DNA of 64,000 bases from positions 1 to 64,000 of the forward strand of contig JAHJQE010000027.1 of assembly GCA_018819205.1 (NCBI GenBank), given 5' to 3'. Below are positions 31,191-39,934 of this stretch, piece by piece; position 1 is the first letter of the stretch, and each line of letters opens with the position of its first letter. The notes below the pieces were generated by a model, which had not been told where the DNA came from, ran no database searches, and worked only from the letters and a program-made list of their open reading frames with translations. The DNA is from Gammaproteobacteria bacterium (GTDB taxonomy: Bacteria > Pseudomonadota > Gammaproteobacteria > Burkholderiales > Gallionellaceae). The translations under genes were made by a program, and so were the position numbers.

Positions 31191-31774
31191 CTCATCGCCA
31201 ACAGCAGGCGAATATCCTGTGCCAGATATTCAGGTCGCTGCGCAAAGGGTGACAACAACACCGGACTGCCGGAGGGTGCGATCAGGAACGTGCCGGCAGA
31301 GTGGTCGAGCGTATAGCTGCCACTCTTGGTCGCTTGTTTCTGGTAGATGATGTCGAATGCCCTGGCCGCTTGCGCGGTCTCCTGCGCATCACCGTACAGG
31401 CCGAGAAAGGATGGGTAAAAGGCCGGCGCATATTGCGCCAGCAACTCTGGTTTGTCTCGCTCCGGATCCAGTGTAACGAACAGCACCTGTACCTTTTCGG
31501 ATTCCTTGCCCAGCATGCGCATCACCTGCGCCATATCCGCCAGCGTGGTCGGACATACATCAGGGCAGTGGATATAACCAAAGAACAAGGCGACCGCCTT
31601 GCCGCGGAAATCGGCCAGCGTCACGGCCTTGCCGGACGGATCGTGCAAACTGAAATCAGCCTGCACATATTTGGCAGTGACTTCGTTCGCCTTGAACGGC
31701 GAAGGCAGTTTGGGTTCGCCGCACGCCGAGAGCAAAAGCAGTGATGACAGCAACCAGATGTTACGCAGCAACAT
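31187..31774 (-). CDS. SCO1/SenC-family lipoprotein, copper chaperone for cytochrome oxidase
   Basis: It is 195 aa from the ATG at 31774; the longer frame to 31801 overlaps the neighbour more. A lipobox (LLSAC, Cys18) anchors it to the membrane. The thioredoxin-like fold has the copper-binding CPDVC (C70, C74) and H158 in YTLDHSAG. SCO proteins deliver copper to, or reduce, the CuA centre of cytochrome c oxidase. The gene overlaps the TauE/SafE-type gene by 14 bases and the hybrid kinase by 4. Confidence 0.92.
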   Translation of the reverse strand: MLLRNIWLLSSLLLLSACGEPKLPSPFKANEVTAKYVQADFSLHDPSGKAVTLADFRGKAVALFFGYIHCPDVCPTTLADMAQVMRMLGKESEKVQVLFVTLDPERDKPELLAQYAPAFYPSFLGLYGDAQETAQAARAFDIIYQKQATKSGSYTLDHSAGTFLIAPSGSPVLLSPFAQRPEYLAQDIRLLLAMR

Positions 31775-32471
31775 GACACGCTCCAGTCCATCCATGCACA
31801 TAGAATGTGTACGAGACCTTGATCAGCCCGTACACCCCGAATCCGGTCACCAGCAATCCTGCCGCCAGTCGTACGCGCGGCGATTGTACCCAACCACGGA
31901 CGCTTTCCCAGAACATGCCGATGGCCAGCAGGTTGGGCAATGTTCCCAAGCCGAACGCCAGCATGATCAGGCCTCCCTGCATCACATCGCCGCTGGCCAA
32001 CGCGGCGAGCAGCACGCTGTATACGAGTCCGCACGGCAACCATCCCCACAGCATGCCCAGCCCCAGCGCGCGCGATACGGTGTTCACCGGCAACAGTCTG
32101 GTCGTGAATGGCTGCAAGTGCTTCCACAAGCCGCTGCCCAGCTGCTCCAGACGCCGCACCGCGCCCCACACGCCGGCCAGATATAACCCCAGCAGCACCA
32201 GCATCAGACTGGACAGCGCGAACAGCAGGTGTTGCACCGGCACCGCATCGCGCATCAACAGACCTGCCTGCCCCACCGCACCGACCAGCGCACCCGCGAC
32301 CGCGTAGCTTGCGATGCGGCCGCTGCTGTAGGCCAGATGGAAAGGCCAGCGCGCACGCTGTTGCGGCACTTGCGAAGTGAATACGCCTACGATGCTGCCG
32401 CACATGCCCAGACAATGCACACCGCCCAGCAGGCCCACCATGAACACCGAGAAGATGCTGAACTCACTCAT
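31761..32471 (-). CDS. TauE/SafE-type (DsbD-like) membrane protein, probable copper handling
   Basis: The 236-aa protein has six or seven membrane helices. The N-terminal motif GGVHCLGMCGSIVG and the mid-protein WGWLPCGLVYSVLLAAL belong to the sulfite exporter TauE/SafE-2 family often found beside cbb3 oxidase assembly genes. The paired cysteines within membrane helices suggest metal passage. It overlaps bioD upstream by 8 bases and the SCO gene downstream by 14, so a copper-insertion pair is likely. Confidence 0.85.
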   Translation of the reverse strand: MSEFSIFSVFMVGLLGGVHCLGMCGSIVGVFTSQVPQQRARWPFHLAYSSGRIASYAVAGALVGAVGQAGLLMRDAVPVQHLLFALSSLMLVLLGLYLAGVWGAVRRLEQLGSGLWKHLQPFTTRLLPVNTVSRALGLGMLWGWLPCGLVYSVLLAALASGDVMQGGLIMLAFGLGTLPNLLAIGMFWESVRGWVQSPRVRLAAGLLVTGFGVYGLIKVSYTFYVHGWTGACHVAA

Positions 32472-33150
32472 TCCTTGACTCGCGCTCCAATAATTCCAGA
32501 TCCAGATACTGTGTTACCAGCTTCGCATCGGGCGATGCAAGATGCGGCACGATACCGAGCAGAGGTGCCGCGATGCGTTCCCGCAGCGTCTCGATGTTCT
32601 CCTGCAGCGCCGGCATGGTTTCATCCAGTACGTTGGCTATCCAGCCTGCGCATTCTAGTTGATGAGCCTCGATCGCGGCCATGGTCAACAAGGCATGATT
32701 GATGCAGCCCAATCGCATACCCACCACCAGGATCACCGGAATATCCAGTTCACCCGCCATGTCGGCGAAGCTGTGTTCTTCGCTCAGAGGCACCAGAAAA
32801 CCGCCCGCCCCTTCCACAATGACCTCGTCTGCTTGCCCAGCCAGTTCTTCATAGCAGGTCAGAATGCGCTGCATCTCGACGCGCACGCCGGCATGGCGTG
32901 CCGCAAGGTGCGGTGCGATGGCGTGCGGAAAACAGTAAGGATTCACCTGCCCGTATCTGAGTTGCAGCGTGCCAGCCGCACGCAGCGCGAGAGCGTCTTC
33001 GTTATGTTGATGCTCATCACATCCTGCTGCGACAGGCTTGAAGCCTGCCACCTGCCTGCCCAGCGCTGCGAAACCGTGCAGTAGTGCGCAACTGACCAGC
33101 GTCTTGCCGACACCGGTGTCGGTGCCGGTGATGAAATAACCCACTTTCAA
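32464..33150 (-). CDS. bioD: Dethiobiotin synthetase
   Basis: The 228-aa protein starts MKVGYFITGTDTGVGKTLVS, with a P-loop at residues 9-17, and contains VEGAGGFLVPL for substrate binding. BioD closes the ureido ring of dethiobiotin from DAPA, CO2 and ATP. It follows bioC after an 82-base gap that holds an inverted CACAGAG repeat element. BioA (DAPA synthase) is not in this window. Confidence 0.95.
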   Translation of the reverse strand: MKVGYFITGTDTGVGKTLVSCALLHGFAALGRQVAGFKPVAAGCDEHQHNEDALALRAAGTLQLRYGQVNPYCFPHAIAPHLAARHAGVRVEMQRILTCYEELAGQADEVIVEGAGGFLVPLSEEHSFADMAGELDIPVILVVGMRLGCINHALLTMAAIEAHQLECAGWIANVLDETMPALQENIETLRERIAAPLLGIVPHLASPDAKLVTQYLDLELLERESRNE

Positions 33151-33159
33151 AACCTTTCA

Positions 33160-33220
33160 GCCACAGAGATCACAGAGAAGAACGGCTGGCTTTCTCTGTG
33201 ACCTCTGTAATCTCTGTGGC
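33160..33220. repeat. Inverted CCACAGAG repeat element, copy 1 (bioC-bioD gap)
   Basis: The element begins with GCCACAGAGATCACAGAGAA and ends with its near complement (TTCTCTGTGACCTCTGTAAT then CTCTGTGGC). It can fold into a long hairpin. A related copy lies between bioB and bioF at 36083. Confidence 0.75.
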
Positions 33221-33232
33221 AATTCTGGATTT

Positions 33233-34102
33233 TCACAACTTGAAATCCGTCTTGATGATCGCCCGCCCGTCCGGCGCAGCCTTCGGTGCCGGCTTCCATG
33301 CATGACCATAGACGATCTCGAACGTGGCCGGCAGTTTGCCGTTGCGGCGCAAGGTCTCGTAATTCTCTGTCACGCGTCGCCATGCGACCTTGCCCATCAT
33401 GCCGGGCGCACGCCCTGCGGTGGCATTGTGTGCGCCGATACTCTTCAGATCCTGCATCACTGCTCGCGCATCCTCATAGGTCAAAGTGAGTGTCTCCATC
33501 TCCATCACCGGATCGGCGAAACCTGCCGCCACCAGCATATCGCCGACATCATGCATGTCCACAAAACGATTGAGGTGATTGTAGCCGTCCACGTCGCGAA
33601 AGGCGACGCGCAATTCCTTGAGCGTATCCACGCCGAAGCAGGAGAACATCAGCAGACCATCGGTGTTCAAGATGCGGTTCAGTTCAACAAAGGTAGCAGG
33701 CAGGTCGTTGCACCATTGCAATGCAAGGTTGGACCACACCATATCGATGCTGCCGGACGCAACGGGTAGTGCTTCCACATCGGCGCACAGGAACTGTTCG
33801 CGCCGGCCCTGAAACAGCTTCTGCCACCAGTTCGATGTGCCGCGCGCATGTTGCAACATGCCGAGCGCGATATCGAGCGCGGTGATCTCCGCTTTGGGAT
33901 AACGCTCGCCCAGTTGCCGTGTGCCCCAGCCGGTACCACTGCCCACATCAAGCAGTCGTGCCGGTTGCAGCTTGATGTAGTCCAGTTTCTCCAGCATGCG
34001 TATGCATACCTCGCGCTGCATCACTGCCGCTGCGTCGTAATCCGAAGCGGCGCGACTGAACGCGCGGCGTACTTGCTTCTTGTCTATCTCGAATTCATTC
34101 AT
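33233..34102 (-). CDS. bioC: Malonyl-ACP O-methyltransferase
   Basis: The 289-aa SAM-dependent methyltransferase has the glycine-rich motif I LLDVGSGTGWGTRQL, motif post-I ITALDIALGML and the BioC-typical IDMVWSNLALQWCNDLP. BioC methylates malonyl-ACP so that it can be extended to pimeloyl-ACP methyl ester. The N-terminus FEIDKKQVRRAFSRAASDYD is characteristic. Its start overlaps the bioH stop by 8 bases. Confidence 0.95.
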   Translation of the reverse strand: MNEFEIDKKQVRRAFSRAASDYDAAAVMQREVCIRMLEKLDYIKLQPARLLDVGSGTGWGTRQLGERYPKAEITALDIALGMLQHARGTSNWWQKLFQGRREQFLCADVEALPVASGSIDMVWSNLALQWCNDLPATFVELNRILNTDGLLMFSCFGVDTLKELRVAFRDVDGYNHLNRFVDMHDVGDMLVAAGFADPVMEMETLTLTYEDARAVMQDLKSIGAHNATAGRAPGMMGKVAWRRVTENYETLRRNGKLPATFEIVYGHAWKPAPKAAPDGRAIIKTDFKL

Positions 34103-34856
34103 GCAGGAATTTCTTTATAAGTTGAACCACGGTTTCGGCATGGGACAGGAACGGTGCATGGGCTGCGCCGGCGATTTCTACCACCTGCGCATGCGGCATC
34201 ACCTGCGCCAGATAATACGAAGCTTCCGGCGGTGTCAGTTTGTCGCGCTGACCGGCGATGATCAGGGTAGGTTGTGTGACGGCGGACGCACTCGCGCGCA
34301 GATCGGCGTCGCGCAAAATATCCAGCCCGCCACGCAATGCAGCCAGATCAGGTTCACCCCGGCTGAACAATGCTCCGCGCAACGTGGTCAGCAACTCGCG
34401 TTCATGTTCACTGCCGCGTACCTGCAAGGCGAGAAAGCGGCGCAGGGTAGCGGCATGGTTCTTTTCCAGTTCGGTAGCGAATTGCTGCAAGGTCTCGGCT
34501 GCCATACCGAACTGCCAGCCCTCACGCTCGGTGAAGCAGGGCGTGCTCGCCATCAGTATCAGACGCCCGACCTTGTGCGGCGAACGTGCCGCCCAATGCT
34601 GCGCGATGATACCGCCCAGCGACCAGCCCAGTACGGTGGCGGTCTGCCCGAAATGGGCATCCAGTTGCGCAACGAAGTCATCCAACGCGAACACCCCTTG
34701 CAGCTCGCTCGCGCCATGCCCCGGCAGATCTACGCTGTGCACTTCGAAATCGTCTGCCAAGCGTCCCAACATGTCGCCCCAGATGCCGCCGTGCATGCCC
34801 CAGCCATGCAGCATGACCAGAGGCCGGCCCTGCCCTGTCACTTCAATGTGCATCAC
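34095..34856 (-). CDS. bioH: Pimeloyl-ACP methyl ester carboxylesterase
   Basis: The 253-aa alpha/beta hydrolase has the oxyanion motif LHGWGMHGGIW, nucleophile S79 in VLGWSLGG, and a late histidine in AGAAHAPFLSH. BioH removes the methyl ester from pimeloyl-ACP and ends the BioC detour through fatty-acid synthesis. It is 60 bases after bioF; the gap holds a CCCTCTCCC-type repeat. Nothing is odd in its length. Confidence 0.94.
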   Translation of the reverse strand: MMHIEVTGQGRPLVMLHGWGMHGGIWGDMLGRLADDFEVHSVDLPGHGASELQGVFALDDFVAQLDAHFGQTATVLGWSLGGIIAQHWAARSPHKVGRLILMASTPCFTEREGWQFGMAAETLQQFATELEKNHAATLRRFLALQVRGSEHERELLTTLRGALFSRGEPDLAALRGGLDILRDADLRASASAVTQPTLIIAGQRDKLTPPEASYYLAQVMPHAQVVEIAGAAHAPFLSHAETVVQLIKKFLHE

Positions 34857-34874
34857 ACATTTCCCCCACCCGAA

Positions 34875-34896
34875 CCCTCCCCCAGTGGGAGAGGGG
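34875..34896. repeat. CCCTC-type palindromic repeat in the bioF-bioH gap
   Basis: CCCTCC..CCAGTGGGAGAGGG forms a short GC-rich hairpin. Sequences of this type are common dispersed intergenic elements in proteobacteria. It fills most of a 60-base gap inside the bio operon. Confidence 0.6.
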
Positions 34897-34916
34897 CCAA
34901 ACGCCGCTGCGCGGAT

Positions 34917-36077
34917 TCATGGTTCCTGTGCAAGTTCATGTAACGCCCCGATCAAACATTGCACATCCGCTTCCGTATGCGCTGCCGACAAAGTGATGCG
35001 CAGTCGAGCCGTGCCCTGCGGCACGGTGGGCGGGCGGATCGCCGCGACCCAGATGCCGCGCGCGCGCAGACCTTCACTTAGTGCGAGTGCCTGCTTGTTG
35101 TCGCCAATGAGCAAAGGCTGAATTGCCGTATCGGAAGGCATCAACTGCCAGGGCAGGTCACTCATACCTTTGCGCAGCATTGCAATCAGACCGCCCAGAT
35201 GCATACGCAACGTATCGCCCTGCTCGATCAGTTGCAGACTGGCCAGTAAAGCCACCGACAGTGCAGGCGGTGTTGCGGTGGTGTACACATAACTGCGCGC
35301 ACTGTTCACCAGCGTATCGATCACCACCTGCTCGGCTGCCACGAAGGCACCGGAAACACCAGCCGCCTTGCCCAGCGTCCCCATCAGGATGATGCGCGGC
35401 GAAGCCAGGCCGAAATGCGCAAGTGAACCTCTCCCCTGCGCGCCCAGCACCCCAAAGCCGTGTGCATCATCCACCAGCAGCCAGGCATCGTGCTGCTCGC
35501 ACAACGCCAGCAACTCTGCAAGCTGCGCAAGGTCTCCGTCCATGCTGAACACGGCATCGGTGATCACCAGCTTCCTTCCGCTTTGCTTTTTCGCCAGCAA
35601 GCTATCCAGTTGCACCGTATCACCATGACGGTAGCGCTGCACTGTCGCTCGCGACAGCAGCATCGCATCATTCAGCGAAGCGTGATTGAGTTTGTCGGCA
35701 AACACCGTATCGTCTTTACCGACCAACGCCTGCACCACACCAAGATTGGCCATGAAGCCGGTCGAGAACAGCAGGGCGGCAGGTTTGCCGACGAAAGCGG
35801 CAAGGCTTTGTTCGAGTTCGTGGTGCGGTGTGAAATGTCCGTTCACCAGATGGGCCGCCCCTGCGCCCACGCCCCACTTTGCCGCGCCCTGTTGCAGGGC
35901 AGCGATCAGTTGCGGATTGTTGGCGAGGCCGAGATAGTCGTTGCTGCTGAAGGCGAGATAGGGTTTGCCGTCGACGACGATATGCGGCGACTGCGGTGTT
36001 TGCAGCGTGCGACGCTGGCGCAGCAGCCCCTGTGCGGCGCGCTCATCGAGTTCATTTTGTAGTTGATGAAAAATCAT
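34917..36077 (-). CDS. bioF: 8-amino-7-oxononanoate synthase
   Basis: The 386-aa PLP enzyme has YLAFSSNDYLGLANNPQLI, the HNHASLNDAM-like region (NHASLNDAML), the cofactor-binding DDAHGFGVLG and the Schiff-base lysine K237 in MGTLGKAAGVSGAF. BioF condenses pimeloyl-ACP with alanine. It lies 73 bases after bioB, a gap almost completely filled by a repeat element. Confidence 0.96.
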   Translation of the reverse strand: MIFHQLQNELDERAAQGLLRQRRTLQTPQSPHIVVDGKPYLAFSSNDYLGLANNPQLIAALQQGAAKWGVGAGAAHLVNGHFTPHHELEQSLAAFVGKPAALLFSTGFMANLGVVQALVGKDDTVFADKLNHASLNDAMLLSRATVQRYRHGDTVQLDSLLAKKQSGRKLVITDAVFSMDGDLAQLAELLALCEQHDAWLLVDDAHGFGVLGAQGRGSLAHFGLASPRIILMGTLGKAAGVSGAFVAAEQVVIDTLVNSARSYVYTTATPPALSVALLASLQLIEQGDTLRMHLGGLIAMLRKGMSDLPWQLMPSDTAIQPLLIGDNKQALALSEGLRARGIWVAAIRPPTVPQGTARLRITLSAAHTEADVQCLIGALHELAQEP

Positions 36078-36082
36078 TATTT

Positions 36083-36151
36083 GCCACAGAGATCACAAAA
36101 CGCACAGAGCAAAGCAAAACAGAGCGTATTCCTCTCTGTGGTCTCTGTGGC
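36083..36151. repeat. Inverted CCACAGAG repeat element, copy 2 (bioB-bioF gap)
   Basis: It has the same end sequences as the 33160 copy (GCCACAGAGATCACA at one end; CTCTCTGTGGTCTCTGTGGC at the other) and a different centre. It reaches the last base of the bioB stop codon and stops 5 bases short of the bioF start. Confidence 0.75.
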
Positions 36152-37152
36152 TAGTGTTTTTCTGCAAACGGGTACATGCCCAATTTGTCCATCAACGCAC
36201 GGTCGCGCTCGACATCCGGATTGCCGGTAGTCAGCAACTGCTCGCCGTAGAAGATGGAGTTGGCACCTGCGAGAAAGCACAGGGCCTGCACGGCATCACT
36301 CATCTGCTGCCGTCCGGCGGACAGGCGCACACGCGCAGTGGGCATGGTGATGCGGGCGACGGCGATGGTGCGCACGAAATCCAGCGGATCGATGTCTTGC
36401 TGTTGCGCCAGCGGCGTCCCCTCCACTTTCACCAGATTATTGATCGGCACGCTCTCCGGGTATGGCTCCATGTTGGCCAGTTGTGCGATCAGTCCTGCGC
36501 GCTGCGTAAGGTTCTCGCCCATGCCGACGATGCCGCCGCTGCACACATGCATGCCGGCATTGCGCACGCGTTCCAGCGTGTCGATGCGATCCTGATAGTC
36601 GCGTGTGCTGATGATGTCGCCGTAGAACTCCGGCGCGGTATCCAGATTGTGGTTGTAGTAGTCGAGTCCAGCTTGGCGCAGCTGCTCGGTCTGCTCGTCA
36701 TTGAGCATGCCCAGCGTGGCGCAAGTCTCCATGCCCAGCGCCTTGACCTCTTTCACCATCTCCACCACGGCTGCCATGTCTTCCTTGCTCGGCTCGCGCC
36801 AGGCGGCGCCCATGCAGAAGCGGTCGGCACCGGCGTCCTGCGCGGCCTTGGCCGCTTTGATCACTTCCTGCACTTCCAGCATCTTGCGGTTCTCCACACC
36901 CGCGTCGTGGAACGCGGATTGCGGGCAGTAGCCGCAGTCCTCGGAACAGCCGCCTGTCTTGATCGACAACAGGGTGGAGAGCTGTACCGCGTTCGGATCG
37001 AAGTGCTCGCGATGCACTTGCTGCGCCTGGAACAGCAGATCCGAGAACGGCAGCCTGAACAACTTTTCAATGTCTTCAACGCTCCAGCGTTGCGGCGTGG
37101 TCGATGCTTTTGTTTGGACGGGTCGCACGAGGGTGATGGGTTGGCTTTGCAT
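36151..37152 (-). CDS. bioB: Biotin synthase
   Basis: It is 333 aa from the ATG at 37152 ([13 protein letters not shown]); a frame to 37341 crosses the divergent comF and is rejected. The radical-SAM cluster is CSEDCGYC (C69, C73, C76), and the [2Fe-2S] ligands lie in [11 protein letters not shown], the [10 protein letters not shown] loop and [13 protein letters not shown]. BioB inserts sulfur into dethiobiotin. It is first in the bioBFHCD order and diverges from comF across 55 bases; I find no clear BirA operator there. Confidence 0.96.
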   Translation of the reverse strand: MQSQPITLVRPVQTKASTTPQRWSVEDIEKLFRLPFSDLLFQAQQVHREHFDPNAVQLSTLLSIKTGGCSEDCGYCPQSAFHDAGVENRKMLEVQEVIKAAKAAQDAGADRFCMGAAWREPSKEDMAAVVEMVKEVKALGMETCATLGMLNDEQTEQLRQAGLDYYNHNLDTAPEFYGDIISTRDYQDRIDTLERVRNAGMHVCSGGIVGMGENLTQRAGLIAQLANMEPYPESVPINNLVKVEGTPLAQQQDIDPLDFVRTIAVARITMPTARVRLSAGRQQMSDAVQALCFLAGANSIFYGEQLLTTGNPDVERDRALMDKLGMYPFAEKH

Positions 37153-37207
37153 TTTGGTGTTTGCTTTCAGGGAATTCGGCGCTAAATTGCGGCATGCATG
37201 TTCGTTG

Positions 37208-37945
37208 ATGGAGGGCGCATTGTCAATTTTACCGGCTGGATTATTGAACATCCGTCCATATTTTGCCCGCCTGCTGCCTGCCCAGCCCTGTTTCCTGTGC
37301 GGCGAATCCAGCCCCGACGGACTGCTCTGTGCCGCCTGCACCCGCGACCTGCCTCATCACGCCGGCCCTTGTTGCGCTGTGTGTGCTGCGCCGCTCCCCA
37401 CAGGTGAAGTCTGCGGACGCTGCCTGCGGCATCCCCCCGCCTTCACTCGAACGGTCGCTGCATTTCGCTACGAATTCCCTCTGGACAGTTTGATCAAGGC
37501 CCTCAAATTCGACGAGCGACTGATTCTCGTCAACTTCCTCGCCGATGCTCTTGCCGGGAAAGTTACGGAGTACCCGGACTTCCTTCTCGCTTTGCCCCTG
37601 CATCCGGCACGCTTGCGCGAGCGTGCTTTCAACCAATCACAATTGCTCGCCGCGCGTCTCGCCCATACCCTGCGATTGCCTTTGCTCAATCATGCGGCTC
37701 TCCGAGTGCGCGACACGCCTCCGCAATCATCATTGCCATGGCGAGCACGCAAGCGCAACATGCGCAAGGCTTTCTCACTATCACCCGATATTGACGTGCA
37801 GGACAAACACATCGCTATCGTGGATGACGTGATGACTACCGGTGCTTCGATCGATGTTTTGGCCGGCCTGCTAAAGAAGGCCGGCGCCAGGGAGGTCAGT
37901 GCGTGGGTGGTGGCTCGGACTTTGCCGCATCGCGGGAAAGTTTAA
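37208..37945 (+). CDS. comF: ComF-family phosphoribosyltransferase-like protein
   Basis: It is 245 aa from the ATG at 37208, chosen because upstream sequence belongs to bioB. The N-terminal part has zinc-type cysteines ([35 protein letters not shown]). The C-terminal phosphoribosyltransferase-like domain contains NMRKAFSL and the PRPP motif [13 protein letters not shown]. ComF/GntX proteins take part in DNA uptake or use of extracellular DNA. Its last 50 bases overlap the 3' end of mshN on the other strand. Confidence 0.92.
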   Translation: MEGALSILPAGLLNIRPYFARLLPAQPCFLCGESSPDGLLCAACTRDLPHHAGPCCAVCAAPLPTGEVCGRCLRHPPAFTRTVAAFRYEFPLDSLIKALKFDERLILVNFLADALAGKVTEYPDFLLALPLHPARLRERAFNQSQLLAARLAHTLRLPLLNHAALRVRDTPPQSSLPWRARKRNMRKAFSLSPDIDVQDKHIAIVDDVMTTGASIDVLAGLLKKAGAREVSAWVVARTLPHRGKV

Positions 37946-38984
37946 GACCGTCCAGTTTCTGCTGCACGAAGGCAGTCAACTCCGGAGAGAGTGTGTGCGT
38001 CGCTAACGCCTGTTTGTATGCCAGCGCCGCATCTTCATTGCGCTCTACCGCCTGCAGCGAGATGGCATAACCTACGCGCCACACTCCGTTACGTGGCACC
38101 AGTTGCAACGCTATCTGGAAATGGTTTGCCGCTTCCTTGTGTCTATCCTGTCTTTGCAGCAGGGCGGCATAGAAGGCCTGATAGTCGGCATTGTTGTCTG
38201 CTGCAACCAGATGTGATTGCAGCGTTTTCAAGGCCTGATCCAGCTGATCGCGCTCAAGCTGCATCCTCGCCAGCGCCATGGCATATGACAAATGCAGGGG
38301 CTTCAGACGCAGACCGGCTTGCAGGATGCGTTCTGCAGACCCTTGCTGCCCGTTCTCTTGCAACAAGGCAGCCATCGCAAGCCGGGTCGCCTCATGTTGC
38401 TCATCCAACTTCAGAGCCGCTTCATAGGCAGCTATCGCCTCGGGAATCCTGCCCTGCTGCTGAGCTTGCACCCCTTTGCGATAATCCGAATCAGCGCGTT
38501 GCTTGGGACTGACCTGTTTGAGAGGTGGCGATGGCTCTCGATTTGTAATGGCAGGCGGGCTTATCGGCGGTGCCGGTTTGGGGGCCGGCACCGGTTCAGC
38601 ATCGATAGCCTTCACCAAAGGACGTTCCGGCACTGGCGGCGTTGCCGACTCTCGCTCTCGCAGTGGTTCGGGCAGTGGCAATACGCTTAACTCATAGCTG
38701 AGTCGCGTTGCGGGGCCCGGGTCTTGGTCTGCATTCGAAGTGTCGACTTCCACCGCAGGCGATGGTGAGATGCTGCCCTGTACCTCCGGTTCCAAACGTA
38801 CTTCTCTATGCTGCCACACCCAGGCGCCCAACCCCACCAGCATGAGGGCGGCTGCGCCCGATGCCACTGGTTTGATCCAGTCTCGTTTTGGAAGTGCCGG
38901 CACGGCCCGGATCTGCGTCTGATTTGGGGAGGTATGGGCCCCGCGCTGCTCCAGCTGATTCAGAACCTGATTGATAAGGCTCAT
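37896..38984 (-). CDS. mshN: MSHA biogenesis protein MshN, TPR protein
   Basis: It is 362 aa from the ATG at 38984, which overlaps the mshM stop as ATGA. It begins MSLINQVLNQLEQRGA, the usual MshN start, has a membrane helix (AAALMLVGLGAWVW, about 60-75), a proline-rich linker and at least four TPR units (about 170-350: YRKGVQAQQQGRIPEAIAAYEAALKLDEQ and following). MshN is thought to join the inner-membrane assembly to the secretin. It is the last gene of the MSHA locus here and overlaps comF convergently. Confidence 0.85.
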   Translation of the reverse strand: MSLINQVLNQLEQRGAHTSPNQTQIRAVPALPKRDWIKPVASGAAALMLVGLGAWVWQHREVRLEPEVQGSISPSPAVEVDTSNADQDPGPATRLSYELSVLPLPEPLRERESATPPVPERPLVKAIDAEPVPAPKPAPPISPPAITNREPSPPLKQVSPKQRADSDYRKGVQAQQQGRIPEAIAAYEAALKLDEQHEATRLAMAALLQENGQQGSAERILQAGLRLKPLHLSYAMALARMQLERDQLDQALKTLQSHLVAADNNADYQAFYAALLQRQDRHKEAANHFQIALQLVPRNGVWRVGYAISLQAVERNEDAALAYKQALATHTLSPELTAFVQQKLDGLKLSRDAAKSEPPPTH

Positions 38985-39931
38985 GACCAGAGCACCAGTG
39001 CAATGATGCTCAATGCCACGGTAATGACCAGGCCGGACAGCGCCCAGGGTAACCAATCGCGCTTCACCTCGGGTGTGTCGGCTGCCGCCTGCGCCACATG
39101 TTTGCTGCCGACCTGTTGCCGACCTTCGGCGAACGCCAGCATCAAGGCCTTGTGCGCCAGGATGTTCACCAACCTCGGCGTGCCGCCCGTCACGCGATGC
39201 ATCTTACCCACCGCGCTTCCGGCGAACAGCGTCTCGCCCGCATATCCCGCCACGGCGACGCGATGGCGCAGGTAGCGCTCCAATTCGTCGCGACGCAGAC
39301 CTTTCAGATCGTATTGAAAACTGATGCGTTGGCGCAGTTGACGTATCGAATTGTGGCGTAAACGTTCGTTCAACTCCGGCTGACCGAACAACACCACCTG
39401 CAGCAACTTGCGCTTCTCGGTCTCGAGGTTCGTCAGCAGCCGCAACACCTCAAGGCTTTCCAGCGGCATCGCTTGTGCTTCGTCCAGACAAACCAGTACC
39501 CGCTTGTTGTCCCGCGCGAAGTTCAGCAGGGCACGCGTCAACTCTTTCAGCAGAATGTGCTGATCGACATTCGGATCCAGTGTGATGCGGAATTCGTCCG
39601 CCAGCGCCAGCAGCAGGCTGCGCGGTTCGAGATAGGGGTTGGGCAGGTAAGCGGTGACGAAATTCGTACCAGCAGACTGGCTACCGGCATCCTGGGTACC
39701 GATCAGGGTTGTGGCTTGCTTGCCCTGACTCAGGGTGGCGAGGAATTTTCGGCACAACAAGGTTTTCCCGTTACCCACTTCGCCGGTGATCTTGATGAAT
39801 CCTTCGCCGTTGCGAGCCGCGACCAACAGGGTGTTCAGTCCCTCCTGGTAATTCGTGCAGGCAAAAAAGAAGCTGGTATCCGGTGTCAGCGAAAAGGGAG
39901 GTTCACGTAGTCCGAAATGCCGCAGGTACAT
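38981..39931 (-). CDS. mshM: MSHA biogenesis ATPase MshM (ExeA-like)
   Basis: The 316-aa AAA protein starts MYLRHFGLREPPFSLTPDTSFFF, the ExeA/GspA family signature. It has Walker A GEVGNGKT (residues 50-57), Walker B VLVCLDEAQAM, sensor LLTNLETEKRKLLQVVLFGQPEL and a single C-terminal membrane helix (LSGLVITVALSIIALVLW). ExeA-type ATPases help place the secretin in the outer membrane. It is 3 bases after mshL. Confidence 0.92.
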   Translation of the reverse strand: MYLRHFGLREPPFSLTPDTSFFFACTNYQEGLNTLLVAARNGEGFIKITGEVGNGKTLLCRKFLATLSQGKQATTLIGTQDAGSQSAGTNFVTAYLPNPYLEPRSLLLALADEFRITLDPNVDQHILLKELTRALLNFARDNKRVLVCLDEAQAMPLESLEVLRLLTNLETEKRKLLQVVLFGQPELNERLRHNSIRQLRQRISFQYDLKGLRRDELERYLRHRVAVAGYAGETLFAGSAVGKMHRVTGGTPRLVNILAHKALMLAFAEGRQQVGSKHVAQAAADTPEVKRDWLPWALSGLVITVALSIIALVLWS

Positions 39932-39934
39932 CGT

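Noticed and set aside
37153-37207. BirA operator between bioB and comF
   Set aside because: No TTGTAAACC/GGTTTACAA-like inverted repeat is visible.
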